A DNA stretch of 64,000 bases from Roseospira marina (GTDB lineage Bacteria; Pseudomonadota; Alphaproteobacteria; Rhodospirillales; Rhodospirillaceae): contig NZ_JACIGJ010000010.1 in the NCBI RefSeq assembly GCF_014197855.1, forward strand, positions 1 through 64,000, written 5' to 3'. The notes under the pieces were generated by a model. That model did not search any database. It was given only the letters and a program-made list of their open reading frames with translations, and had not been told where the DNA came from. The position numbers were made by a program, and so were the translations under genes. This document shows positions 9,186 through 16,717 of the stretch, in pieces. The first letter of the stretch is position 1; each line of letters opens with the position of its first letter.

Positions 9186-10310
9186 TTAGGGCACGGGGCG
9201 GTGCACGTGGTGCCGGGCGAAGCGCGGCCCCAGCGTGGTCAGGATTTCATAACCGATGGTGCCGGCCCGCGCCGCCAGATCGTCCACCGGGTTGAACGGC
9301 CCGATTAAGTCAATCAGGTCGCCGGCCCGGACCGGTCGGTCGTCGGGCACCGCACTGACATCGAAGGTCACCAGATCCATGGACACCCGCCCGACCAGCG
9401 GCACGGGTGTCTCCCCTATGTAACCCACGATCAGGCCGCTCGACGCACGGGGGAGACCGTCAGCATACCCGACTCCCACGGTCGCAATCCGCGTACCCGT
9501 CGCGGCCCTGTGTCCGGCACCATATCCAACGGTCGCGGGAGCGTCAACGTGGCGCACCTGCAGCACCCGGGCCTGAAGACGGATCACGTCGGCCATCGGA
9601 TTCGGCCGACCGGACGTCGGGTTAACGCCGTACAGCGCCACGCCCGGACGCACCAGATCGTGGTGCGCGTCCACCCCGATGAAGATGCCCGAGGAGTTGG
9701 CGAGGCTTCCCGGCACGCCGGGCAAGGCCGCGCGCGCCGCCCGGAAGGTTTCGAGCTGGCGCGGCGTCAGGGGATGCCCGGGTTCATCGGCGCAGGCCAG
9801 ATGGCTCATCACCAGCACCAGCGGCACCGCCGGGGGGGGCCCACCGGCGGCCACCAGCGCGGCCAGTTCCTTTGCGCTCAGGCCCAGACGGGTCATGCCG
9901 GTGTCGACGTGCAGCGCGGCCGGCAACGCCCGCTCGCGGACCCGGGCGTGAGCCGCCCACCCCTCCATCTGCTCCGGACTGTTGAGCACGGGAATCAGCC
10001 CCGCGGCGACGAACTCCGGCTCCGTGCCCGGGGTCGGACCCGAGAGCACAAACACGCGGGCGTCGGCGGGCAGCGTCGGGGCCACCCGGAGACCTTCCTC
10101 AAGCTGAGCGACGAAGAACGTGCGGCAGCCCGCACCGCAAAGCGCATGGGCCACCGTGACCGCGCCCAGCCCATAGCCATTGGCCTTAATGACGCCGCCA
10201 CACTCGGCGCCCGGCGCCAGCCGCGCGCGCAGGGTCCGCCAGTTCGCGGCCAGCGCACCGAGATCGACGGTCAGGATGCCGCCGGCGCGGGGATCGGCAA
10301 GGGCGTCCAT
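9186..10310 (-). CDS. alr: Alanine racemase
   Basis: 374 residues from the ATG at 10310. The frame is open far upstream through the rpmA terminator, but those residues are not protein-like. PLP-dependent interconversion of L- and D-alanine for peptidoglycan. The PLP-binding lysine is in VIKANGYGLGA (K42); downstream are HVDTGMTRLG, the SNSSG-like LANSSGIF block, the YGVNP block and VGYGAGHRA with RVSMDLV near the end, carrying the second catalytic region. Length is normal. It is followed by mlaE-mlaF, so an envelope-biogenesis transcript is plausible. It is separated from rpmA by a strong terminator and so needs its own promoter. Confidence 0.93.
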   Translation of the reverse strand: MDALADPRAGGILTVDLGALAANWRTLRARLAPGAECGGVIKANGYGLGAVTVAHALCGAGCRTFFVAQLEEGLRVAPTLPADARVFVLSGPTPGTEPEFVAAGLIPVLNSPEQMEGWAAHARVRERALPAALHVDTGMTRLGLSAKELAALVAAGGPPPAVPLVLVMSHLACADEPGHPLTPRQLETFRAARAALPGVPGSLANSSGIFIGVDAHHDLVRPGVALYGVNPTSGRPNPMADVIRLQARVLQVRHVDAPATVGYGAGHRAATGTRIATVGVGYADGLPRASSGLIVGYIGETPVPLVGRVSMDLVTFDVSAVPDDRPVRAGDLIDLIGPFNPVDDLAARAGTIGYEILTTLGPRFARHHVHRPVP

Positions 10311-10456
10311 CGCCGGAACGGTCGAGGCGGGTCCGGTCACGGCTCCGGTCTCCTCGTAAGCGGGCGGGGGTGCACGGACAAGGTCCGCGGGCGGAACAAA
10401 GCCCGGCTCCGGGGGCCTCGGGCCGGCGACGTCACGCCCGCCCGCCCCCGGCACAC

Positions 10457-10515
10457 AAAAGCGGACGGCGCCACTCCGCCCCGCTCGGGGCCTGGATGGC
10501 GCGCCGTCCGCTTTT
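10457..10515. terminator. Bidirectional terminator downstream of rpmA
   Basis: A perfect 14-base inverted repeat (10457-10470 with 10502-10515) has A4 at one outer end and T4 at the other. On the minus strand it forms a long GC stem ending in TTTTGTGTG, 59 bases past the rpmA stop. It is symmetric enough to work in both directions and isolates rplU-rpmA from alr. Confidence 0.85.
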
Positions 10516-10573
10516 GAAAGCGTCGGGGTATCGCACGCGCCCCGGTCCGCCGACACGGGGCACGGTCCGCCGA

Positions 10574-10846
10574 TCACTCGGCGGCTTCGGCCACCACGGG
10601 CTCGACCGACACGAAGGTGCGACGCTTGAAGCCCTTGGTGAACTTCACGCGACCGTTGGTCAGTGCGAACAGGGTATGGTCCTTGCCGATACCGACGTTC
10701 TCGCCCGGGTGCCACTTGGTCCCGCGCTGGCGCACGATGATGTTGCCGGCGAGGACGGCCTCGTCCCCGTACTTCTTGACGCCGAGGCGACGACCTGCGG
10801 AGTCGCGCCCGTTGCGGGAGGACCCGCCTGCCTTCTTATGAGCCAT
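10574..10846 (-). CDS. rpmA: 50S ribosomal protein L27
   Basis: 90 residues from the ATG at 10846. The sequence starts [18 protein letters not shown], the universally conserved L27 N-terminus that reaches the peptidyl-transferase centre, and goes on through [25 protein letters not shown] and the [10 protein letters not shown] core. There is no firmicute-style cleavable N-terminal extension. Second gene of the rplU-rpmA pair; obgE, its frequent third member, does not follow here. Confidence 0.97.
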   Translation of the reverse strand: MAHKKAGGSSRNGRDSAGRRLGVKKYGDEAVLAGNIIVRQRGTKWHPGENVGIGKDHTLFALTNGRVKFTKGFKRRTFVSVEPVVAEAAE

Positions 10847-10867
10847 GATGCTCTCCTCAACTCGTCC

Positions 10868-10892
10868 CGGGCGCGCTTTCAAAACGCGCCCG
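10868..10892 (-). promoter_or_regulatory. Hairpin in the rplU-rpmA spacer
   Basis: A perfect 8-base GC stem (10868-10875 with 10885-10892) with a 9-base loop that itself has T3/A4 complementarity. It lies in the unusually long 131-base gap between rplU and rpmA. There is no T tract after it, so it is more likely an RNA processing or stability element than a terminator; that role is inference. Confidence 0.45.
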
Positions 10893-10977
10893 TGCGGTCA
10901 TCCACCCGGCGCGCGCGGTCGCGTCACCGGAGGGCACCGCCCGATGGATCCACCGAATCCCTTGGCCGGCAAATGCC

Positions 10978-11277
10978 TTAGCCGGCGATATCGGTGATGC
11001 GCACGCGGGTCAGGGTCTGCCGATGACCGCGCTTGCGGCGGTGGTTCTGGCGCCGCTGCTTCTTGAACACGATCACCTTCTTGTCCTTGAAGGTGCGTTC
11101 CACGGTGGCCGAAACCGAGGCGCCAGCCACGGTCGGAGCGCCGACCTTGTCGCCGACCATCAGCACTTCGTCGAACGTGATGCTGGCGCCGTCCTCGACT
11201 TCCAGCTTCTCGATGTCAAGGACATCGTCCTTGGCGACCTTGTACTGCTTGCCGCCGGTCTTGATCACTGCGAACAT
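10978..11277 (-). CDS. rplU: 50S ribosomal protein L21
   Basis: 99 residues from the ATG at 11277. It has the L21 hallmarks: FAVIKTGGKQYKV at the N-terminus, the central acidic barrel (DIEKLEVEDG), VMLVGDKVGAPTV-type strands, and the C-terminal rRNA-binding block FKKQRRQNHRRKRGHRQTLT. It binds 23S rRNA. First gene of the rplU-rpmA transcript, with a strong promoter about 130 bases upstream. Confidence 0.97.
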   Translation of the reverse strand: MFAVIKTGGKQYKVAKDDVLDIEKLEVEDGASITFDEVLMVGDKVGAPTVAGASVSATVERTFKDKKVIVFKKQRRQNHRRKRGHRQTLTRVRITDIAG

Positions 11278-11587
11278 GACGTCGTCACTCGTTGGAGCAC
11301 GGGGAACAGGGTCGCCGCGCACTGACCCCTTTTATAGGCGGGCCTTCACGACGCGGCGGGCAATAACGACCCGGGCAGCCGCTGAACAGCGCCGCCTCGG
11401 GAGCGCGACACTCTAATGATGGCCCCTCCGGAGTCAAGCGTTTTCGCGGCCCGCCCGTGACCGCCCCCCCCCTCAACCTAAATCGCTTGGCGCCCGCGCC
11501 CGGATACCCCATGGTAACGCGCGCCGCTACCATACCGTGGCCTTGCCGCTGCCGTCATCCTCGTCCTCAGCCCTGATCCCGTCCCCC
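11278..11587. other. Divergent promoter region rplU / EamA exporter
   Basis: 310 bases without a gene. It holds the rplU promoter (separate entry) and a roughly 125-base rplU leader. No clear promoter or ribosome binding site is visible for the plus-strand EamA gene. Confidence 0.55.
11410..11437 (-). promoter_or_regulatory. Predicted sigma-70-type promoter of rplU
   Basis: On the minus strand TTGACT (11432-11437) is followed after 16 bases by TAGAGT (11410-11415). This is close to the housekeeping promoter form of alphaproteobacteria, in the right place for a highly expressed ribosomal protein operon. Transcription would start near 11403. Confidence 0.6.
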
Positions 11588-12508
11588 ATGCCGACCACAG
11601 CCACCCCGCGCGCCCTTCTAATCGCCGCCATGCCGGCGCTGTTCGTCGTCCTGTGGAGCACCGGCTTCATTGGCGCGCGCTTCGTCCTGCCCCATTCCGA
11701 ACCGCTGACGTTCCTGGCGCTTCGCTTCGCCCTCACCGCCGTGCTGTTCCTACCGGTGGTCTGGCTGACCCGCGCGCGCTGGCCCAGCCGGCCGGCGCTG
11801 TTCGGCCACGCCGCCGTAACCGGGCTGCTGCTCCACGGCATCTATCTGGCCGGGGTGTTCCAGGGCATCGAATGGGGCATGCCGGCGGGTCTGGCCTCGC
11901 TGATCGTCGGCCTTCAGCCGCTGTTGACCGCCGTAGCGGCGGGGCCGCTGCTAGGCGAGCGCATCTCGGCCCGGCAGTGGGCCGGCCTGGGACTCGGGCT
12001 GGCCGGCGTCGTCCTGGTGCTGGGCGAGAAGATGGCCCCGGCGGGCGCGACGCTGTTCCAGGGCTTCGGCTGGCCGGCTGTCGCCGTCTGCCTGTTCGCC
12101 CTGGTGGGGATCACGGCCGGCACCCTGTATCAGAAGCGGTTTTGCAACGGCCTCGATCCGCGCACCGGCGCGGTGGTCCAGTTCGGAGCCGGCACCGTAC
12201 TCATGGTGGCGCTGGCGCTGCTGACCGGCGAGGACACCACCATCGCGTGGACGCCCGAATTCGTGTTTGGGCTGGTCTGGCTGGTGGTGGTTCTGTCGGT
12301 GGGCGCGGTCACGCTGCTGATGGTGCTGCTGCGGATGGGCGAGGCGGCCCGGGTCGCCAGCCTGTTCTACCTCGTGCCGCCGGTCACGGCGTTGATCGCC
12401 TGGCTGCTGTTCGACGAGCGGCTGGGACCGGTCGCGCTGTCGGGCATGGCGGTGGCGGTGCTGGGCGTGGCGATGACCTCAGGCCGGAGGCGCCCCAAGG
12501 CGGCCTAG
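11588..12508 (+). CDS. EamA/DMT-family exporter
   Basis: 306 residues from the ATG at 11588; a GTG 51 bases earlier is possible. It shows ten hydrophobic segments in two five-helix EamA repeats (about residues 10-145 and 160-300), with the internal pattern LWSTGFIGARF / FLALRF in the first repeat and LLMVLLRMGEAARVASLFYLVPPVTALIAW in the second. The family exports amino acids, metabolites or drugs; the substrate cannot be read from the sequence. Appears monocistronic. Confidence 0.88.
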   Translation: MPTTATPRALLIAAMPALFVVLWSTGFIGARFVLPHSEPLTFLALRFALTAVLFLPVVWLTRARWPSRPALFGHAAVTGLLLHGIYLAGVFQGIEWGMPAGLASLIVGLQPLLTAVAAGPLLGERISARQWAGLGLGLAGVVLVLGEKMAPAGATLFQGFGWPAVAVCLFALVGITAGTLYQKRFCNGLDPRTGAVVQFGAGTVLMVALALLTGEDTTIAWTPEFVFGLVWLVVVLSVGAVTLLMVLLRMGEAARVASLFYLVPPVTALIAWLLFDERLGPVALSGMAVAVLGVAMTSGRRRPKAA

Positions 12509-12709
12509 GGTCGTGGGGATCTGGACACGGCCTCCGGCCGCGGAAGCGTGGCGCGAAAGACACCCGATGCGCAATTGTCACGCCCGCGCCTTTTTTTGCC
12601 CAAAAAACACCCACATCTTAGGGCAGGATGGGAGTTACGAGACGGATCGGCGCCGATTTGGGCAGGCGCAGGGGCGGCGCGCGGCGCGGCAGGGCATGGG
12701 TTGGGCACG

Positions 12710-13804
12710 ATGGCGACGGATCGGGACGGCGACGGCACGGACGGACAGCCCCTTTCACGGCGTGCGGTCCTCGGTCGGGCGGTCGGTCTTGGCGCCGGGT
12801 TCGGCCTGACCGGGGGCCTTGCGAGTCTCGGGGCCGGTCCGCCCGCCAACGCCCAGGCTCCGGACACCGCCATCGGTCTGCGCTTCATGCGCATCGGGAC
12901 CGGCTCGACCGCCGGCATGTACTTCCCGATCGGCGGCCTGATTGCCAACGCCATCAGCCGCCCACCGGGCGCGCGCCCCTGCGATAAGGGCGGAAGCTGC
13001 GGCGTGCCCGGCCTGATCGCGGTGGCCCAATCCACCGAGGGATCCGTCGATAACATCCGCCTGCTGAAGGATCACACGGTCGACCTCGCGCTCTGTCAGG
13101 CGGATATCGCGTATTGGGCGCGCACCGGCTCGGGCGTGTTCACGGACAGCGGGCCCATGCCGGAACTGCTGGCGCTGGCCCGGCTGTATCAGGAAAAAAT
13201 CCATCTCGTGGTGCGCGCCGAGAGCGACATTGAGGGCGTCGAGGACCTGCGCGACCGGCGCGTGGCCGTGGGCGAGCGCGGCTCCGGCACGCTGGCCGAC
13301 GCGCGCCTGCTGCTCGACGCGCATGGGCTGTCGGAGGCCGATGTGCTTCCGGTCTACGACAAGCCCGGACCGGCCGCCGATCTGCTGGTGGCCGGAGAGA
13401 TCGACGCGCTGTTCTTCATCGGCGCCGCCCCGGTCGCCGTGGTCGCCGATCTGGCCCAGGCGGTGCCAATCCGGCTGATCGGTCTATCCGGGCCGCTGAT
13501 CGCGCGCATGGCCGGACGGCATGCCTACCTCACCCAAGGCGTCATCCCTGGCGCGGTGTATGCTGGCATTCCGCGCGCCGTGCCCACATTGTCCGTCGGC
13601 GCGGTCCTGGTCGCCACGGACGCGATCGACGACGACACGGCCTATGGAATCGTGCGGGGCATCTGGCATCCCAACGTGCGCCACCGCTTCCTCGACGATG
13701 GCATCGGCCACGCCATGAGCGCCCGCGACGCCCCGCGGGGCACCGGCATCCCCTTGCACCCGGGCGCGCAACGGTACTACGAGGACGAAGGGCACCTGCC
13801 CTGA
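12710..13804 (+). CDS. TAXI-family TRAP solute receptor, Tat-exported
   Basis: 364 residues from the ATG at 12710. The N-terminus has a twin-arginine signal, LSRRAVLGRAV, with a hydrophobic stretch ending ANAQA, so it is exported folded. The mature part matches the TAXI (TRAP-associated extracytoplasmic immunogenic) receptors: IGTGSTAGMYFPIGGLIAN, VDNIRLL, DLALCQADIAYWA, EKIHLVVRAE, LRDRRVAVGERGSGTLADARLLLDAHG and GEIDALFFIGA. These normally work with a fused DctQM-type permease, but none lies nearby, so this is an orphan receptor or one serving a distant permease. Confidence 0.87.
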   Translation: MATDRDGDGTDGQPLSRRAVLGRAVGLGAGFGLTGGLASLGAGPPANAQAPDTAIGLRFMRIGTGSTAGMYFPIGGLIANAISRPPGARPCDKGGSCGVPGLIAVAQSTEGSVDNIRLLKDHTVDLALCQADIAYWARTGSGVFTDSGPMPELLALARLYQEKIHLVVRAESDIEGVEDLRDRRVAVGERGSGTLADARLLLDAHGLSEADVLPVYDKPGPAADLLVAGEIDALFFIGAAPVAVVADLAQAVPIRLIGLSGPLIARMAGRHAYLTQGVIPGAVYAGIPRAVPTLSVGAVLVATDAIDDDTAYGIVRGIWHPNVRHRFLDDGIGHAMSARDAPRGTGIPLHPGAQRYYEDEGHLP

Positions 13805-13875
13805 CCGCCGCGCCGTGCCGCTTGGCCGGCGCCCCGCCCATCCCTGTCCGCCGTCTGCTCCGGAGGCTCGTTCCC

Positions 13876-15312
13876 ATGGCCGCCCGTCCCCTGTTCCGGC
13901 CCCATCATCCGTGTCTCGGCGCCCTGATCGACCCGCCGGCCCCCGATGATGCGGCCGCCGTGCCCCTGCTGCCGCTGACCGAGACCGATCTGGCGGCCTG
14001 GTGCACCGACCAGCCGGCGGAGCGGGCCGCCTGGGTCGCGGCCAGCGGCTTTCGCGGCGCGGCGGGCTCCACCGTCTGCCTTCCCAGCGCGGACGGAAGC
14101 ATCGCCGCCGTGCTGGCCGGCCTCGGCGACGGCACCGACCGCTGGGCGCTCGCCGGCCTGCCGGAGCGTCTGGCCCCGCTGTGCGTCGCGCTGCCGCCGG
14201 AGACGCCCGCCGCCGACGCCGCCGTGATCGCGGAGGCCTGGGCGCTCGGCGCCTATCGCTTCGACCGCTACAAGAGCGACGCGCCCTCCGCCCCCGCCCG
14301 TCTGGTGTGGCCCGAGGGCGTGGACCGCGCCGCTGTGGCCCGCCGCGTGGGGGCCGCCGCCCTGGCCCGGGATCTGGTCAACACGCCAGCCTCCGACCTC
14401 GGCCCGGCGGACCTCGCCGGGGTGGCGCGCGCCCTGGCGGAGCATCACGGCGCCACGCTGAACGACATCGTCGGCGACGCCCTTCTGGACGAGGGCTGGC
14501 CGGCCGTGCACGCCGTCGGCCGGGGCAGCACCCGCCCGCCCCGCCTGATCGACCTGCGCTGGGGCAACGCGGACCATCCGCGCGTCACCCTGGTGGGCAA
14601 GGGCGTGGTGTTCGATTCCGGCGGCCTGAACCTGAAGCCCTCCGCCGGCATGAAGCTGATGAAAAAGGACATGGGCGGTGCGGCTCATGCGCTCGGACTC
14701 GCCCATGCGGTGATGGACGCCGGCCTGCCGGTGCGGCTGCGCGTGCTCATCCCGGCGGTCGAGAACATGCCATCGGGCTCCGCCTTCCGCCCGCTTGACG
14801 TGCTGGAGACCCGCAAGGGCCTGACCGTCGAGGTCGGCGACACCGATGCCGAGGGCCGTCTGATCCTGGCCGACGCCCTGGCCGAGGCGGACACGGAATC
14901 CCCGGCCCTGCTGATCGACATGGCCACCCTGACCGGCGCCGCGCGGGTGGCGTTGGGACCGGACGTGCCTGCCGTGTTCACGCGGCACGACACGCTCGCC
15001 GCCGACCTGATGGCGGCGGGGGAGCAGACCGGGGAGCCGCTGTGGCGCCTGCCGCTGCACGCCCCCTATCGGCGCATGCTCGACAGTCCGGTGGCCGATC
15101 TGAGCAGCATCGGCACCGGCTCCTTCGCCGGGGCCATCACGGCGGCCCTGTTCCTGGCTGAGTTCGTCGGACCGGCCACGCCCTGGGCGCACCTCGACCT
15201 GTTCGCCTGGGCGCCGTCGTCCCGTCCCGGCCGTCCGGAGGGCGGAACGTCGCAGGCCCTCAACGCCCTGTTCGCGGTGATCGAGCAGCGGTTCGGCTCG
15301 ATGGAAGAGTAA
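13876..15312 (+). CDS. Leucyl aminopeptidase family protein (M17)
   Basis: 478 residues from the ATG at 13876, which has CGGAGG nine bases upstream. The C-terminal M17 catalytic domain (about 180-478) carries the di-zinc and catalytic motifs: VGKGVVFDSGGLNLKP, MKKDMGGAAHALG (metal Lys/Asp), DTDAEGRLILADAL (signature, with D for the more usual N at the first position) and MATLTGAARVALG. The N-terminal domain is divergent. It removes N-terminal residues from peptides in the cytoplasm. This is the shorter pepA/pepB-like branch common in alphaproteobacteria. 46 bases before the MBL-fold gene on the same strand. Confidence 0.93.
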   Translation: MAARPLFRPHHPCLGALIDPPAPDDAAAVPLLPLTETDLAAWCTDQPAERAAWVAASGFRGAAGSTVCLPSADGSIAAVLAGLGDGTDRWALAGLPERLAPLCVALPPETPAADAAVIAEAWALGAYRFDRYKSDAPSAPARLVWPEGVDRAAVARRVGAAALARDLVNTPASDLGPADLAGVARALAEHHGATLNDIVGDALLDEGWPAVHAVGRGSTRPPRLIDLRWGNADHPRVTLVGKGVVFDSGGLNLKPSAGMKLMKKDMGGAAHALGLAHAVMDAGLPVRLRVLIPAVENMPSGSAFRPLDVLETRKGLTVEVGDTDAEGRLILADALAEADTESPALLIDMATLTGAARVALGPDVPAVFTRHDTLAADLMAAGEQTGEPLWRLPLHAPYRRMLDSPVADLSSIGTGSFAGAITAALFLAEFVGPATPWAHLDLFAWAPSSRPGRPEGGTSQALNALFAVIEQRFGSMEE

Positions 15313-15358
15313 ACGCCCCCCCGCCCCTTCGCCTTCGCCCGCACACAGGATCCCCGCC

Positions 15359-15997
15359 ATGGCGCTTTCCGTCGTTGTCATTCCCGTCACGCCGTTCCAG
15401 CAGAACTGCTCCCTGATCTGGGACGACGCCACCATGACCGGCGCCTTGGTCGATCCCGGCGGCGAGGAGGATCGGTTGCTCGACGTCGCCCGCGAGAAGG
15501 GCGTGACCCTCGAGAAAATCCTGGTGACCCACGGCCATCTCGACCACATCGGCGCCGTCGGGGCGTTGGCGCGCACCCTCGGCGTACCGGTCGAGGGTCC
15601 GCAGGCGGACGACGCGTTCTGGATCGACCAGCTCGGCCAGCAGGCGCGCATGTTCGGCTGGCCGGAGACGCCCGAGCCGGTCGTCCCCACCCGGTGGCTC
15701 GACACGGGCGACACCGTCACGGTGGGCGGTGTCACGCTCGACGTGTACCGCGCCCCCGGCCACACCCCCGGTCATGTGGTGTTCGTGGACCCGAAGGCAC
15801 GCGTCGCCTTCGTGGGCGATGTGCTGTTCGCGGGCTCGGTGGGGCGAACGGACTTTCCCATGTCCGATCCGCCCGCCTTGATCCGGGCGATCACCGAAAC
15901 CTTGCTGCCCCTGGGCGACGACATCACGTTCGTGCCGGGGCACGGCCCGGCCTCCACCTTCGGCGACGAGCGGCAGACGAATCCGTTTTTGCGGTAG
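15359..15997 (+). CDS. MBL-fold hydrolase, glyoxalase II-like
   Basis: 212 residues. The metallo-beta-lactamase signature is intact: THGHLDHIGA (HxHxDH) near residue 58-63, APGHTPGHVVF, FVGDVLFAGSVGRTDFP and the final VPGHGPASTFGDERQTNPFL. This matches the YcbL-type type II glyoxalase-like enzymes (hydroxyacylglutathione hydrolase-like thioesterases, one or two metal ions). AGGA precedes the ATG. Likely co-transcribed with the aminopeptidase. Confidence 0.9.
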   Translation: MALSVVVIPVTPFQQNCSLIWDDATMTGALVDPGGEEDRLLDVAREKGVTLEKILVTHGHLDHIGAVGALARTLGVPVEGPQADDAFWIDQLGQQARMFGWPETPEPVVPTRWLDTGDTVTVGGVTLDVYRAPGHTPGHVVFVDPKARVAFVGDVLFAGSVGRTDFPMSDPPALIRAITETLLPLGDDITFVPGHGPASTFGDERQTNPFLR

Positions 15998-16056
15998 GTG
16001 GGGGAGCGGGCTGGTGCCGAATCCGGTGGGTGCGTCACACGCACCCACCGAAGGCC

Positions 16057-16368
16057 TTAAGCCACGTCCCGGGTCAGGCGCGGGCGCACGTCGCGTTCGA
16101 TCTCCTGCGCCAGCACCTTGCCCGTGACGTGCAGGTCGAAGCGGCTTTGCAGATTCATCCAGTACAGCGGCGAGGTGCCGAAATACCGCGCCAGCCGGAG
16201 CGCCATGTCGGCGGTGATCGACCGCTGTCCGGCGAGCACATCCTCCAGCCGGTTGACCGGCAGACCAAGGTCGGCCGCCAGGGTCTCGACATCCAGGCCG
16301 TGCGGTCCCATGAACCGCTTGCGCAGGACGGTACCGGGATGCTGCGAGCTGTCGGAATGGGAAACCAT
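16057..16368 (-). CDS. HigA-type antitoxin / XRE regulator, orphan
   Basis: 103 residues from the ATG at 16368. It contains an XRE helix-turn-helix (about residues 8-65, with HPGTVLRKRFMGPHGLDVETLAADLG and a LRLARYFGTSPLYWMNLQ block typical of HigA-family addiction antitoxins). Normally a RelE-like higB toxin lies directly upstream. I find no such frame on the minus strand in the 349 bases upstream, so it appears to be a solitary member kept as a regulator or a relic. Confidence 0.82.
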   Translation of the reverse strand: MVSHSDSSQHPGTVLRKRFMGPHGLDVETLAADLGLPVNRLEDVLAGQRSITADMALRLARYFGTSPLYWMNLQSRFDLHVTGKVLAQEIERDVRPRLTRDVA

Positions 16369-16717
16369 ACGCGGGATCCACCAGGAAAAGCCCAAGGCCG
16401 GATCACCGTGCTGCCAGGAGCACACGGGTCCGCGCCCGCCGGGGCGGGAGACCGGAACGGTCCGCGAGTCGGAGAGGCGGGCCCTTCTGTCCGCCACCAC
16501 CCCACGCTAGGGGGCGGACCGGCGGAAGTCAATTTGCCCGCCGCCCGGCGCGTGGTTGCGGCCGTCCCTCGACGCCGATATGGTGGGGCCCTATCTGTTC
16601 CGCACCATATCTCGCTTGTGTTCGGGGGGGGTCGGGCGTGCCCAGGGCCGCACCGCCCCCGCCGAGTCCCCCGTGTTTCTCCTCGCCCACGTGTTTCTCC
16701 TCGCTTCCGGGACCGCT
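16369..16717. other. Divergent region between HigA-like gene and uvrD
   Basis: 349 bases containing the promoters of both divergent genes; I see no convincing consensus boxes, no higB toxin frame and no repeats. Confidence 0.5.
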
